Source of the DNA: a virus
IMG/VR virus record: IMGVR_UViG_3300030419_000691
Span: 1-27,361 of that record
Length of the DNA: 27,361 nt
Reading direction: 5' to 3' (one strand)
In this document: one piece after another, positions 16,101-24,446 of the stretch
Position numbering within the stretch: the stretch's first letter is position 1
How the letters are laid out: the number at the start of each line of letters is the position of its first letter
The notes under the pieces: generated by a model
Database searches by the model: none
The model's input: the letters and a program-made list of their open reading frames with translations, nothing else
What the model was told of the DNA's origin: nothing
Program-made: the position numbers and the translations under genes

Positions 16101-19100
16101 GAACCAGGCACTATTGTTACAAAAAGAGGTGGCTATGACCCAAGGAAAGATCTAATAATAATGTCGATGATGGTTGATGGAGAATATTTAGAATTTAGTA
16201 GGGGTTTACAAACTGCATGGCATGAATCTTTCCATAGATTGCAACACAGATTTCTTTCAAAAGCAGAGAAAGAAATGCTTAAAAAGGCTGCACCAAAGTT
16301 AAGAGAAATAGTTAAAGATGGTTTCCCTGAAGTAAGTGACGATTTTATTAAAAAATTAAAAGATCACGAATTACAAGCTTGGGCTTTTGGTGCTTGGTCA
16401 AATAAAGATATTAGATCTAAATACGGAAGAAATACAACATGGTCACAACCATTTAAGAAAATAAGAGAAATATTAGAGTCTGTTATTGCAGTAGTTAGGT
16501 CAGAACATAAGACATGGGATAGTTTATTTGAAGGGGCAAGGAAAGGTGAAATAGCACAACGACAAGCATTAGAAGTTCAAGCTAATGCAAGAAGAATGTC
16601 ATACGAAATAGATCCTGATGAGTTAGTAAGTGGAATGGGTAAGTATCAAGAAGGTATTGAAAATGGCGATATAACTTTAGACACTGCAATGGAATCTGAA
16701 ACTAGAAGATTAATTAGTCGTAGCGGTCAAACTGACTTTGTAAGTAGAGATAACACAGCTTTAATTGCAATGAACGCAACAATGGAAGATGCAATAAGAG
16801 GAGCGTTTGGAAGCAGAGAAGAAGTAACAAATATGCCAGCGTATAAGCTTAGACAAGTATGGGATAAAGCATCAAAACAAGTAGAAGCAGATGGTTTTGA
16901 CCCTGCTAAAACTATCGAACTATATGAATACGCAAGGAAAAATGATATTCAAGCAATGGATGATATTTACGCTGCTGCTGGAATCCTCTATCACAGAGAT
17001 TTAAACCTTAAGTTAATGACAGAAGCTGCTGTTGGCTTCAACGGAGCAGATACAGATAAAGGTGCTGCATTGTTTGGTAAGAAATTACTTGCAAGAATGG
17101 AAGATCAAATAAAGTTAGATATTGCTTGGACATCTGTTACAAGAAAAACAGGACAGATCTTACGTTTAGCTGCTACACCACATGAAGAAGTCTTAGCATC
17201 TTCATTAGCTTCTGGTGTCGAATTAAAAATGACTACCAGCAAGGAAGCTGCTACAGCAGCAACCTCTGGAGGTTTCGTACCACAGCAAGGATTAATAGGT
17301 GAAGGTGTTTACTTCTCTACCAGTTCAACTCCTGGGCCTATAGGTAGTGTGGAACTTTATGGAACTACACCTGAAGATATTTTAATTCTTGATCTTGTCT
17401 CTACAAATAAAAGGATTACAGACCTGATTAATGAATTAGGACTAGGTGTAACTAAGAAAACAAAAGACGGTATTCAACTTACACCTCAACAACAAGAAGG
17501 AATCAAAGGATGGGCAGCAGAACAAGGATACGGTGGTATTAGATATGGAACAGACTTCACTCTAAATCCAAAGACAGGAGATCAAGTTGTCGTCTTTGAT
17601 GTGAATACTGCTAATAGAATGATTGATTCAGATGCAGCAGTTCCACCACCTAAGAAAGAAACACCTTCTATAAGAACTCTTTTACAAACAGCATTACAAA
17701 AGACAGAAGAAGTTCTAGGTAAAAAGTTACCAAGGAAAGTTAGAAAGTCTATTGAGTCAGGAAACCTAACACCAGAAGCAAAGAAAATACTAGATACACT
17801 TGCTGCTATTACTTACTCAATAAAAGATGATGCTGGTGCAAAAAGAGCAATGTCAGATCTTATTGAAAGAGTTCCAGACGGCAAGCTAGACAGTTCAACA
17901 TGGGCAAATTTATATAGAAATTCTATTTTCTTTAGAATGAGAACATGGATGAAAGTGTTATTTGGTAGTGGATATAGAGCAGCAACACTTCCTATTACTC
18001 AATTAGTAGGAGAATTTGGCGACCAATTAAACATGAGTGATGCTCAAATAAAACTTTCACAAAGAAGGCAACATTTGAACCTAATGATATATCCCCAATA
18101 CATGAGAAATATTCCTTATGCACTAAGGATGATGGTTGCTGCTATGAAACATAATGAGGTGTTCGTAAACCTTGGAAGAAGAAAATACGAAAACTTAAGT
18201 ACAAGAAGTTTTAAAGAAAGACAAGAGCAGTTGGAGTTTGACTTTGAAGCAAAAACAAGATTGACAGAGCAGCCACCTGAAGGACATTTCATGTTGGATG
18301 AAAATGCTAATCCTGTCGCTCAAGGAATTTGGCAGATTGCATCAACACTTTCTGGCAGAGCATTAGGAGGATTTGACACCTTTATGGCTGGTGTTACTGG
18401 CCCTTCAACAGAATGGGCAAGAATAATGGAAATGGAATTATTTAATGCAGATGTGAAAGGCTTTGAACCTGGTTCTTCTAAAGCATGGGATTGGGCTGCT
18501 AATAGAACAGATGAAATATTGAAATCGCACTTCCAAGATGTTGATCTTGCTAATGGCGACATTATTAAAAATGGTCGATTAACAGGCAAACATGCAAAGA
18601 AAGCAATGGATTGGGTGAACTTTACTGATTCAGTAAAAGTAAAACAAGAAGAAATAAGTTATGAATACGCAGTCAGACAAGCAAGAGAAGAAGGTATAAC
18701 TGATCCTTTAAAAATAGTAGAAAGAGCAGACTTCTTAATGAAAGAAGAATTAGATCAAGGAAGTCAATTCAGACAAGCAGTAGAAGGAGCACTTAATTTT
18801 ATTCCAGACGCAGTAAGTAAAGGTCATGGCAGCGACAATCCTTTTATTGCTAACACCGTAGGTATTGCAATTCCTATAATGAGGACTCCTGCAAACTTAA
18901 CCAAGTCAGTAATACGAACACTCCCTGGGGCTAACAGAGCAGTTGATAGTTTCTGGAGAGATATACACAGTGAAGATCCGTTTACAAAACATAGAGCATT
19001 AGGAGAGGCAGGAGTTGCTTATATGACTCTTGCTTTTGGAGTAATGATTGTAAATAGTGGATATGTCGAAGTAACAGGGCCACCTCCTTTAAGTACAGCA

Positions 19101-20246
19101 AGAAGAAAAGAATTAGCAGATAAAGGATGGCAAGCGTGGAGTATTCGTTTTAAAAATCCTTGGGCTGGTGATACAGAAAACGAATGGAGTTCTTACTATT
19201 CCATAGAAATGTTCGATCAACTTGCAACTGTTTTAGGTGCAGTTGGTGCTTACACAGAAAACTACAAAGGATTAAGAGAAGAAGATAGAGAATCTTTGTT
19301 TGGGGCTGGAATGATTGCTCTTCGACAGACAGCACAAGAAATAGGAATTGGTCAATTAATTAAAGGGCCAACAAAAAGTCTTACTGATCTGATGGATGTG
19401 ATTACAGAATTAGGCAGTACAGAAAAAGCAAAAGCAGGTAGCAGAAACGTTTTTGAATATTATTTAACTAACAAATTGGCAGGTTTTTGGCCTGCTTTTA
19501 TGGATGAATCTCGTAATGCAGTTGATCCTTATGTGAAACGTATTAACCCAAGCAAATTTCCTTTTCCTTTAAATGTTGTCGAGAATGTTGCAAAGACAGT
19601 TGCAGCCAAGTCAGCAGGACTTTCTGATCTAATTCCTAATCGTTTGCATCCTGTTACAGGTGATCCAATCGTTAGTTACCAGACCCCTGGCAATCAAGGA
19701 ATAGATAAAGATATGCCTTGGTTAAAGATGCTTAGTGCAAATATGCCTTGGGGTGTAACAAAAACAAGATCACTTTCAACTGATCCAGTAGACGAAGAAA
19801 TGCTACGAATAAAAGGAAGAGGGGGTACTTTCCAGATCTGGAGCAGAAGAGCTTTTGGTTTGCCAGATAGAGTGTTAGATCAAAATGAATTAAATAGATT
19901 AATAGAAATTGGTACGAAAGAAATCAGGATAGATGGACTAACCTTGCACCAAGCATTGAAAGCTAAAGTCAATTCCCCTGTATATCAATCGTTACCTTAC
20001 GAATCAGTCTCATCTTCAATATCAACATCAAGAGGTCTTTCTTTAATGAAAACTATTAGACCTTATATAAACAAAGCTAAAGACGCTTTTGAGATTGAAT
20101 ATGACACAGGTGTAGGTTCACTTGGATGGGAGATAAAGAACTTCAAAGCTGAGCAAGCCACAAGAAAATATAATGCAGAAAGAACAGAGGCTATAATCCA
20201 AAATAGGAACACTACGTCAGAATTTAACCAGAAGGTTAACTACTAA
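13140..20246 (+). CDS. Giant internal virion (ejection) protein in the gp16 position, with zincin, ADP-ribosyltransferase-like and LPD38-like regions
   Basis: 2368 residues, far above T7 gp16 (1318). The N-terminal ~430 residues are unassigned; residues ~440-760 are charged and coiled-coil-like. Around residue 1028, WHESFHRLQH gives an HExxH zinc site (H1028, E1029, H1032). E1077 in HELQAWAFGAW is the likely third ligand, and the domain closes with FEGARKGEIAQR, as in phage polyvalent-protein metallopeptidases. Residues ~1345-1495 have an ADP-ribosyltransferase-like layout: GFVP, GEGVYFSTS (1387-1395), GYGGIRYG (1463-1470) and GDQVVVFD (1480-1487). The usual Arg/His and Glu appear replaced. 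The C-terminal part (RTPANL 1915-1920, an apolar segment 1957-1978, VTGPPP, GWQAWSIRF 1996-2004) resembles LPD38. No N-terminal transglycosylase is seen. It is probably injected ahead of the genome; activities are inferred. Confidence 0.9.
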   Translation: MGQTIIDEETKIESQTWSAPANFELPTKFEDILTDELTDEKDTELINNQKDTNLIQEKEQRNYVPPTPGEYLATHPLKPGADFLGNVVKGGTQLAYNSLLDNLLQPNTLLGGEQLDPDNYSPETHPQFYDKKFVTDKDGNLIPIEGIEVGDTTDLKKELNPQTSTLYQTEFVGPIRPTVGIDGKFNRNLISIAGKNGILGEWGKARTANKDGVWEDYNFLFSDQPLDYDKGMLSTMTSWLLVHALISRGGKGSKLDFMNWKKPRALTRLGKQVGGLKGLKLNLKGRGLRALTEGQATSLLVNEVLGTPGDTGVGGFASDAVVSMGDQAGLNLRSPITDFLGSENTANDPYQVAKLKNRLAELFIENQVGGALPEGIGLGKNQLLKAPALAKSFSRGFNTQLEKVTDFAADLIVQQKAVSDLEKAVVLAKDGPTEIKTEVVPTERITGSKNTEPSGKKIEPKATQEELDIQVKEAEAEVVKAEENVEKSVETLGQRDGLIKNALQGELKKVAQSDARALKETDAVLKQTRKGRKKIEPGTPHPTDPNKVRSNNGRWVTKAYYDKVNKALAGAEEIKKEVFAKDKARIEDLGDAIKKAEATANTQRTIEQIEAEVEAQVNSMTDAEIKESLRQNPKYKEIIDEMDAVMEDIDKNLKDLNQRFENIDEIIRETDEYLDGLDEQIFNPKTTVEDRIKLEKLYQGADATRQDLKLQKKYQAEHLTNEIGTKPETVESPLTERPLFGFDIKGAKPRWRQMSIEFESDIDRAIYIVTKRQKGSGPAKSRPLYIEQANKDASRANHKYLAFLYENGFKDKDILKHAPKIYNKLADNYSANSVYDLKDTGAWKDGSDFDFEIDESEFYNPERKLGDIIKDVDDKLTDEYKARTSPKDPGDAFDPNNFIDDEIIFEAPKLPILPKKGIKGKAYEPILKSRTNAILNRALEEGISPAGWNKILDDMQRISGLSDTNFKIMPKASRGPISARAAANYGIEPGTIVTKRGGYDPRKDLIIMSMMVDGEYLEFSRGLQTAWHESFHRLQHRFLSKAEKEMLKKAAPKLREIVKDGFPEVSDDFIKKLKDHELQAWAFGAWSNKDIRSKYGRNTTWSQPFKKIREILESVIAVVRSEHKTWDSLFEGARKGEIAQRQALEVQANARRMSYEIDPDELVSGMGKYQEGIENGDITLDTAMESETRRLISRSGQTDFVSRDNTALIAMNATMEDAIRGAFGSREEVTNMPAYKLRQVWDKASKQVEADGFDPAKTIELYEYARKNDIQAMDDIYAAAGILYHRDLNLKLMTEAAVGFNGADTDKGAALFGKKLLARMEDQIKLDIAWTSVTRKTGQILRLAATPHEEVLASSLASGVELKMTTSKEAATAATSGGFVPQQGLIGEGVYFSTSSTPGPIGSVELYGTTPEDILILDLVSTNKRITDLINELGLGVTKKTKDGIQLTPQQQEGIKGWAAEQGYGGIRYGTDFTLNPKTGDQVVVFDVNTANRMIDSDAAVPPPKKETPSIRTLLQTALQKTEEVLGKKLPRKVRKSIESGNLTPEAKKILDTLAAITYSIKDDAGAKRAMSDLIERVPDGKLDSSTWANLYRNSIFFRMRTWMKVLFGSGYRAATLPITQLVGEFGDQLNMSDAQIKLSQRRQHLNLMIYPQYMRNIPYALRMMVAAMKHNEVFVNLGRRKYENLSTRSFKERQEQLEFDFEAKTRLTEQPPEGHFMLDENANPVAQGIWQIASTLSGRALGGFDTFMAGVTGPSTEWARIMEMELFNADVKGFEPGSSKAWDWAANRTDEILKSHFQDVDLANGDIIKNGRLTGKHAKKAMDWVNFTDSVKVKQEEISYEYAVRQAREEGITDPLKIVERADFLMKEELDQGSQFRQAVEGALNFIPDAVSKGHGSDNPFIANTVGIAIPIMRTPANLTKSVIRTLPGANRAVDSFWRDIHSEDPFTKHRALGEAGVAYMTLAFGVMIVNSGYVEVTGPPPLSTARRKELADKGWQAWSIRFKNPWAGDTENEWSSYYSIEMFDQLATVLGAVGAYTENYKGLREEDRESLFGAGMIALRQTAQEIGIGQLIKGPTKSLTDLMDVITELGSTEKAKAGSRNVFEYYLTNKLAGFWPAFMDESRNAVDPYVKRINPSKFPFPLNVVENVAKTVAAKSAGLSDLIPNRLHPVTGDPIVSYQTPGNQGIDKDMPWLKMLSANMPWGVTKTRSLSTDPVDEEMLRIKGRGGTFQIWSRRAFGLPDRVLDQNELNRLIEIGTKEIRIDGLTLHQALKAKVNSPVYQSLPYESVSSSISTSRGLSLMKTIRPYINKAKDAFEIEYDTGVGSLGWEIKNFKAEQATRKYNAERTEAIIQNRNTTSEFNQKVNY

Positions 20247-20249
20247 GCC

Positions 20250-23200
20250 ATGAGTTACACAGCATCGTACATAGTAAATTCTTCGTCAGCACAGGGTACT
20301 ACTGACTTTACGTTTACCTTTCCGTACATCAAGGAAGAGCACATTGAGGTCTACCTTAATTATAACAAGATCACTCAAGGGACAGGATCTAACCAGTACC
20401 AAGTAATAACTAACGTATCTCCTAAACTGATACGACTTAATACAGGTCTAGCGTCAGCAAACTTAAGAGTAGAAGTAAGAAGAAACTCATCACTTGGTTC
20501 ACCTCTTGTCGATTATGCAGATGGTTCAACCCTTACTGCTAATGACTTAGATACAAGTGCTTTACAGAGTTTATATATAGACCAAGAGCTAAAAGATAAC
20601 CAAGGAAAAACAGTCAGCGTTGACCCTGCCACAGCCCTACCAACACTAAATAGTTTAAGACTAACGAATGTCGCTGACCCAACAGCAGCACAAGATGCAG
20701 CAACTAAGAACTATGTAGACACAACAGCCGAGCCTAAGAGTGCCAAGCTAACTGAGCTAGCAACAATGGCTCAAAATACAGCTAATGCACTAGCTGACTT
20801 AACAGAAGCCGAAGTTCAGGCAATAGATGGATTAACTGCTAGCACCGATGAATTAAATAAACTTGATGGAGTTACTGCTACAACTGCTGAACTTAATTAC
20901 GTTGATGGTGTTACTTCAAATATTCAGACTCAACTAGACGCAAAGCAACCTTTAGATGCTGAGTTAACAGAACTCGCAACAATGGGTTCTACTACAGCTT
21001 CAGCTTTGGCTGACCTAACCCAAGCGGAAGTACAGATACTGGATGGAGCCACGGTAACTACAGATGAGCTAAATATTCTTGATGGTGTAACTGCTACAAC
21101 AACAGAAATTAACTATGTTGATGGTGTTACTTCTAACGTACAAACACAGCTAGATGCAAAACAACCCTTAGATGCTGAGTTAACAGAACTCGCAACTATG
21201 AGTTCAGGGACAGCCTCTGCATTAGCTGATCTAACACAAGCAGAAGTCGAAACACTAGACGGCCTAACTGCTACCACAGCAGAACTAAATAAATTAGATG
21301 GTGTTACTGCTACAACAGATGAATTAAATAAAACAGATGGATTATTAGCGACACCAACAGAACTAAACACGCTAGATGGAATCACTTCTAATACTTCAGA
21401 ACTAAATAAATTAGATGGTGTTACGGCCTCAACTACTGAATTAAATATTGTCGCTGGTAAAACTTTTAAAACTTCCAGTGGAACATTAGATACCACTAGC
21501 GATACAGAGATACCAAGTTCAAAGGTTATTGCTGCTCACGTTGCTAGCTCTCAAACAGCTATTGGTGGTTTCGTAACTATTGCAGACGAGGTTTCGTTCC
21601 CCAATACTCAACCTGCCAATGGAGTTGTAGTCAGTATTAATAATGCTGCTGGTGTAGTAATTAACGGCTCTGGTGTAAGTACGTCAGGAAAGAGAGTTGA
21701 TAATACGACAGTAACTATTAATGGATTTCCTAGCTCGTTAAACGGAGAAACACTAGCTGCTGGTGTTGGATTAATTGTCGTATCTACTTCCACTGCCAAT
21801 ACCTATAGCTATCACAAGATTCTTTCAAGTGAGACAGATGTTAAACAGTTAAGTGATGACATCAATGACTTTAATAGCAGATATCGAATAGCTGGTTCTG
21901 CACCTGGGTCTAGTAACGATGCTGGTGATCTTTACTTTGACACTTCAGCTAACAAGATGAAGGTGTACAACGGTACAACTAATGCTTGGGATGATGTCGC
22001 TTCTGTCGGTAACTTCTATATCAATACAATCTCTAGTTCTTCTGGTACTGGTGGAGGCAGTGCAACATTTAACAATAATGCTTATAGATTTACCTTAAGC
22101 AATCCACCAACAATGGCACAGCAATTAATTGTGTCAGTTAACGGTGTAATTCAAAAACCTAACAGTGGAACTTCTCAACCTAGCGAAGGTTTTGCTATTA
22201 GTGGTAATGACATAATCTTCAGTGCTGCACCTGCATCTGGCAGTGATTACTTTATAGTTACTCAGGGATCTAGCGTATCTATTGGTACACCTAGTGATAA
22301 CACAGTTACATCAGCTAAGATTGTTGATGGAAGTATTGTCAATGGAGACATATCAAGTAGTGCAGCCATCGATGGCTCTAAAATTGCAGCTAATTCAATT
22401 GGTGCAGGTCAAATAGCTAGTTCAGCAATAACAGTTTCGGAGTTAGCGGTAGATGCTGTAGAAGACGATAGAATAAAAACATCAAACAGTCCAGCCGCAG
22501 GTAAGTATTTACAATATAAAGATGCGTCCGATAAATTAACGTGGGCTGATGGTGCGTCTGAAGGTACTGATGTTAAATCAACAGGCGAATCAGGTGGTAC
22601 TAAGTTCCTAAGAGAAGATGGAGATGGATCATGTTCTTGGCAGAATGTTGGAGGATTCTTACCTTTAACTGGAGGTACTATTAGTGGAGATACGGTAATC
22701 AGTGGAAGCAATGTTGAACTAACTTTTGGCGATGGTGTTAAAGCTGCGTTCGGCGGCGGACATGATCTAAGTGTCTTCCATTCAGGTACTGAGAATTTCA
22801 TTAGATGTGCCAATTCAGCATCTCGTTTATATATTGATTGCACTGAACATCTTAGAGTTCGACATTTAGACACGAATGGACTAAATGATGAGTCCATGAT
22901 CTATGCCAAAGGTGATGGAGCTGTAGAACTCTTTTACGACGGTGCAAAGAAAATAGAAACCACCAGTTCGGGAATCAACGTAACGGGCCAGATTAATGTT
23001 AATGGCTCTGCTTTATCGGCGGCTCCAGAAGTCTCTTTAGTAGCAGACGGAGCTATTGCAGCAAACAAACCTGTAGCTGTTCAAAGTGATGGAAAGATAA
23101 AAGAAATAAAAGAATTTGCTATATCAGCGTCAAATGGTAGTGCCACAATTATTGATGGCAGTCAAGGTCAGAGTACAATGATAAGTGATTCATGCAGGAT

Positions 23201-24440
23201 AGGAGATAATAAATTTGTTGCAGTTTGGATAGCAGATAACGATAGCGACAAGTTATACGCAGTTTGTTGCACAGTAAGTGGTACAACCATTACAGCCGGT
23301 ACTCCTGTTTTAGTCGCATCTACTGCAAATGATCGTATGATTAAATGTGCCTATGATCCTGTTAGTGATGCCCTATTAATTGTATGGGTTACTGGAACTG
23401 GAGGAAGTGCTTATGTCAAAATGAGGGCTGCAAGTATCAGTGGAACATCTCTGACTTTTGGAACAGAACTCTCTGAAGCTCACAACTCGGCTCAAGTTAT
23501 TTCTCTTTGTTCTAATGAAAATGGTGGGTTCTTGGCTGCATGGACTGGAAATTATGCTTCTGCAATGCAAGCTTATACCGTTAGTGGTAATACAATCACA
23601 AAAGGTAGTACGTCAAATTCAAACCTAAGAAGTGATTTTAGGCCAGAGAGAAATGCTGTAGATATTGTCTATCACAAAGATGATGGTAAATACATCGTTG
23701 GCTGGTGCTTAGACGGTGGAGACATGAAAGGTATGGTAACAACAGTAACTGGAACTACTATTAGCAATAGCTCACTAAGCAATCTTGGTAATGCTAATGA
23801 GAAAATGTTGCAACTAGCTTATGACGAAGAAAACAAGCAAGTGTTCTGTGTCTATTATGAAAGTAGTAAATTATATGGAAATATATGGTCAATAAGTGGA
23901 GATTCTATATCAAAAGCTAACGATACTAACTTTGGTAATGAGAATCCACAAGCATTTAGAGTTGATTACAACTCAGATACTAAGAAAGCAATAGTTATGA
24001 TTAGAGATGGCAATGGTTCAACAGCTAAGAAAACTTCTTGGGCTGAGCTAACTAATAATAGTGGCACTCCTGCTCTAGGTTCATACACACAAATTTGGAC
24101 TAGCGAATCTGCCTTTATAAATATTTCCTATATAGGAAAAGGTAAATTTGTTACTGCCTGGAGGGGTGCAAGTGAACATGGCTATGCAACTATTTGGCAA
24201 AGAGCATTTACTGATTCAACTTTAACTGAAGGTTATATTGGGTTTAGCAGTGCTGCAATTAATGACACAGCAACAGGAACAATTGGAGTAGTTGGCAATA
24301 CTAATTCAAGTCAATCAGGATTAACTGCTGGAAAAAAATACTATGTTACAAGAACTGGAGGTTTATCTACAACAGCCGCAACTCCAAGCGTAGAAGCTGG
24401 CATTGCCTTATCTTCCACTAAACTATTAATCAAAGGGTAA
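20250..24440 (+). CDS. Tail fibre with T7 gp17-type N-terminal anchor and seven-repeat C-terminal tip
   Basis: 1396 residues (T7 gp17: 553). Residues 1-~150 are the T7 tail-fibre N-terminal domain (MSYTASYIVNSSSAQGTTDF, FTFPYIKEEHIEVYLN, then LRVEVRRNSS), which docks on the tail tube. After TKNYVDT come 72-residue repeats and 13-residue TELNxLDGVTA repeats (~169-400), a probable triple-stranded shaft. A mid region has strand-turn repeats, then a VADGAIAANKPV motif (~929). Next are seven repeats of about 45 residues (~975-1325), each with a W/Y strand and an SGxxI turn, read as a seven-bladed beta-propeller. The end contains QSGLTAGKKYYV and AGIALSSTKLLIKG. The tip is the likely receptor binder. 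The gene starts 3 bases after the gp16-like stop. Confidence 0.93.
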   Translation: MSYTASYIVNSSSAQGTTDFTFTFPYIKEEHIEVYLNYNKITQGTGSNQYQVITNVSPKLIRLNTGLASANLRVEVRRNSSLGSPLVDYADGSTLTANDLDTSALQSLYIDQELKDNQGKTVSVDPATALPTLNSLRLTNVADPTAAQDAATKNYVDTTAEPKSAKLTELATMAQNTANALADLTEAEVQAIDGLTASTDELNKLDGVTATTAELNYVDGVTSNIQTQLDAKQPLDAELTELATMGSTTASALADLTQAEVQILDGATVTTDELNILDGVTATTTEINYVDGVTSNVQTQLDAKQPLDAELTELATMSSGTASALADLTQAEVETLDGLTATTAELNKLDGVTATTDELNKTDGLLATPTELNTLDGITSNTSELNKLDGVTASTTELNIVAGKTFKTSSGTLDTTSDTEIPSSKVIAAHVASSQTAIGGFVTIADEVSFPNTQPANGVVVSINNAAGVVINGSGVSTSGKRVDNTTVTINGFPSSLNGETLAAGVGLIVVSTSTANTYSYHKILSSETDVKQLSDDINDFNSRYRIAGSAPGSSNDAGDLYFDTSANKMKVYNGTTNAWDDVASVGNFYINTISSSSGTGGGSATFNNNAYRFTLSNPPTMAQQLIVSVNGVIQKPNSGTSQPSEGFAISGNDIIFSAAPASGSDYFIVTQGSSVSIGTPSDNTVTSAKIVDGSIVNGDISSSAAIDGSKIAANSIGAGQIASSAITVSELAVDAVEDDRIKTSNSPAAGKYLQYKDASDKLTWADGASEGTDVKSTGESGGTKFLREDGDGSCSWQNVGGFLPLTGGTISGDTVISGSNVELTFGDGVKAAFGGGHDLSVFHSGTENFIRCANSASRLYIDCTEHLRVRHLDTNGLNDESMIYAKGDGAVELFYDGAKKIETTSSGINVTGQINVNGSALSAAPEVSLVADGAIAANKPVAVQSDGKIKEIKEFAISASNGSATIIDGSQGQSTMISDSCRIGDNKFVAVWIADNDSDKLYAVCCTVSGTTITAGTPVLVASTANDRMIKCAYDPVSDALLIVWVTGTGGSAYVKMRAASISGTSLTFGTELSEAHNSAQVISLCSNENGGFLAAWTGNYASAMQAYTVSGNTITKGSTSNSNLRSDFRPERNAVDIVYHKDDGKYIVGWCLDGGDMKGMVTTVTGTTISNSSLSNLGNANEKMLQLAYDEENKQVFCVYYESSKLYGNIWSISGDSISKANDTNFGNENPQAFRVDYNSDTKKAIVMIRDGNGSTAKKTSWAELTNNSGTPALGSYTQIWTSESAFINISYIGKGKFVTAWRGASEHGYATIWQRAFTDSTLTEGYIGFSSAAINDTATGTIGVVGNTNSSQSGLTAGKKYYVTRTGGLSTTAATPSVEAGIALSSTKLLIKG
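20754..21436 (+). repeat. Tandem repeats in the fibre shaft: 216-bp units and 39-bp sub-repeats
   Basis: Units begin at 20754, 20970 and 21186, exactly 216 bases (72 codons) apart, each opening with the codons for ELATM. The sequence TTAGATGCTGAGTTAACAG and the ten bases after it are identical at 20952-20980 and 21168-21196. The third unit departs after ~120 bases into additional 39-base (13-residue) ELNxLDGxxAxT repeats. Whole-codon periodicity indicates growth by in-frame duplication, a route to changing fibre length. Confidence 0.88.
24432..24437 (+). promoter_or_regulatory. Ribosome binding site for the second fibre-like gene
   Basis: AAAGGG, nine bases before the ATG at 24447, overlapping the last codons of the preceding fibre gene. 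It supports the chosen start. Confidence 0.5.
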
Positions 24441-24446
24441 TCACAA

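Noticed and set aside
20063-20074. TTATATAAACAA also found within the gp16-position gene, matching 5083-5094
   Set aside because: It is inside coding sequence, single and AT-rich; chance is the simplest explanation, so it is not taken as a second promoter.
21113-21496. Minus-strand 127-codon open frame opposite the fibre repeats
   Set aside because: Its own internal repeats mirror the fibre repeats, so it is a by-product of them.
22409-22897. Minus-strand 162-codon open frame opposite the fibre gene
   Set aside because: Fully antisense to a well-supported fibre region; Ser/Pro-rich composition is what the reverse of Gly/Asp/Thr codons gives.
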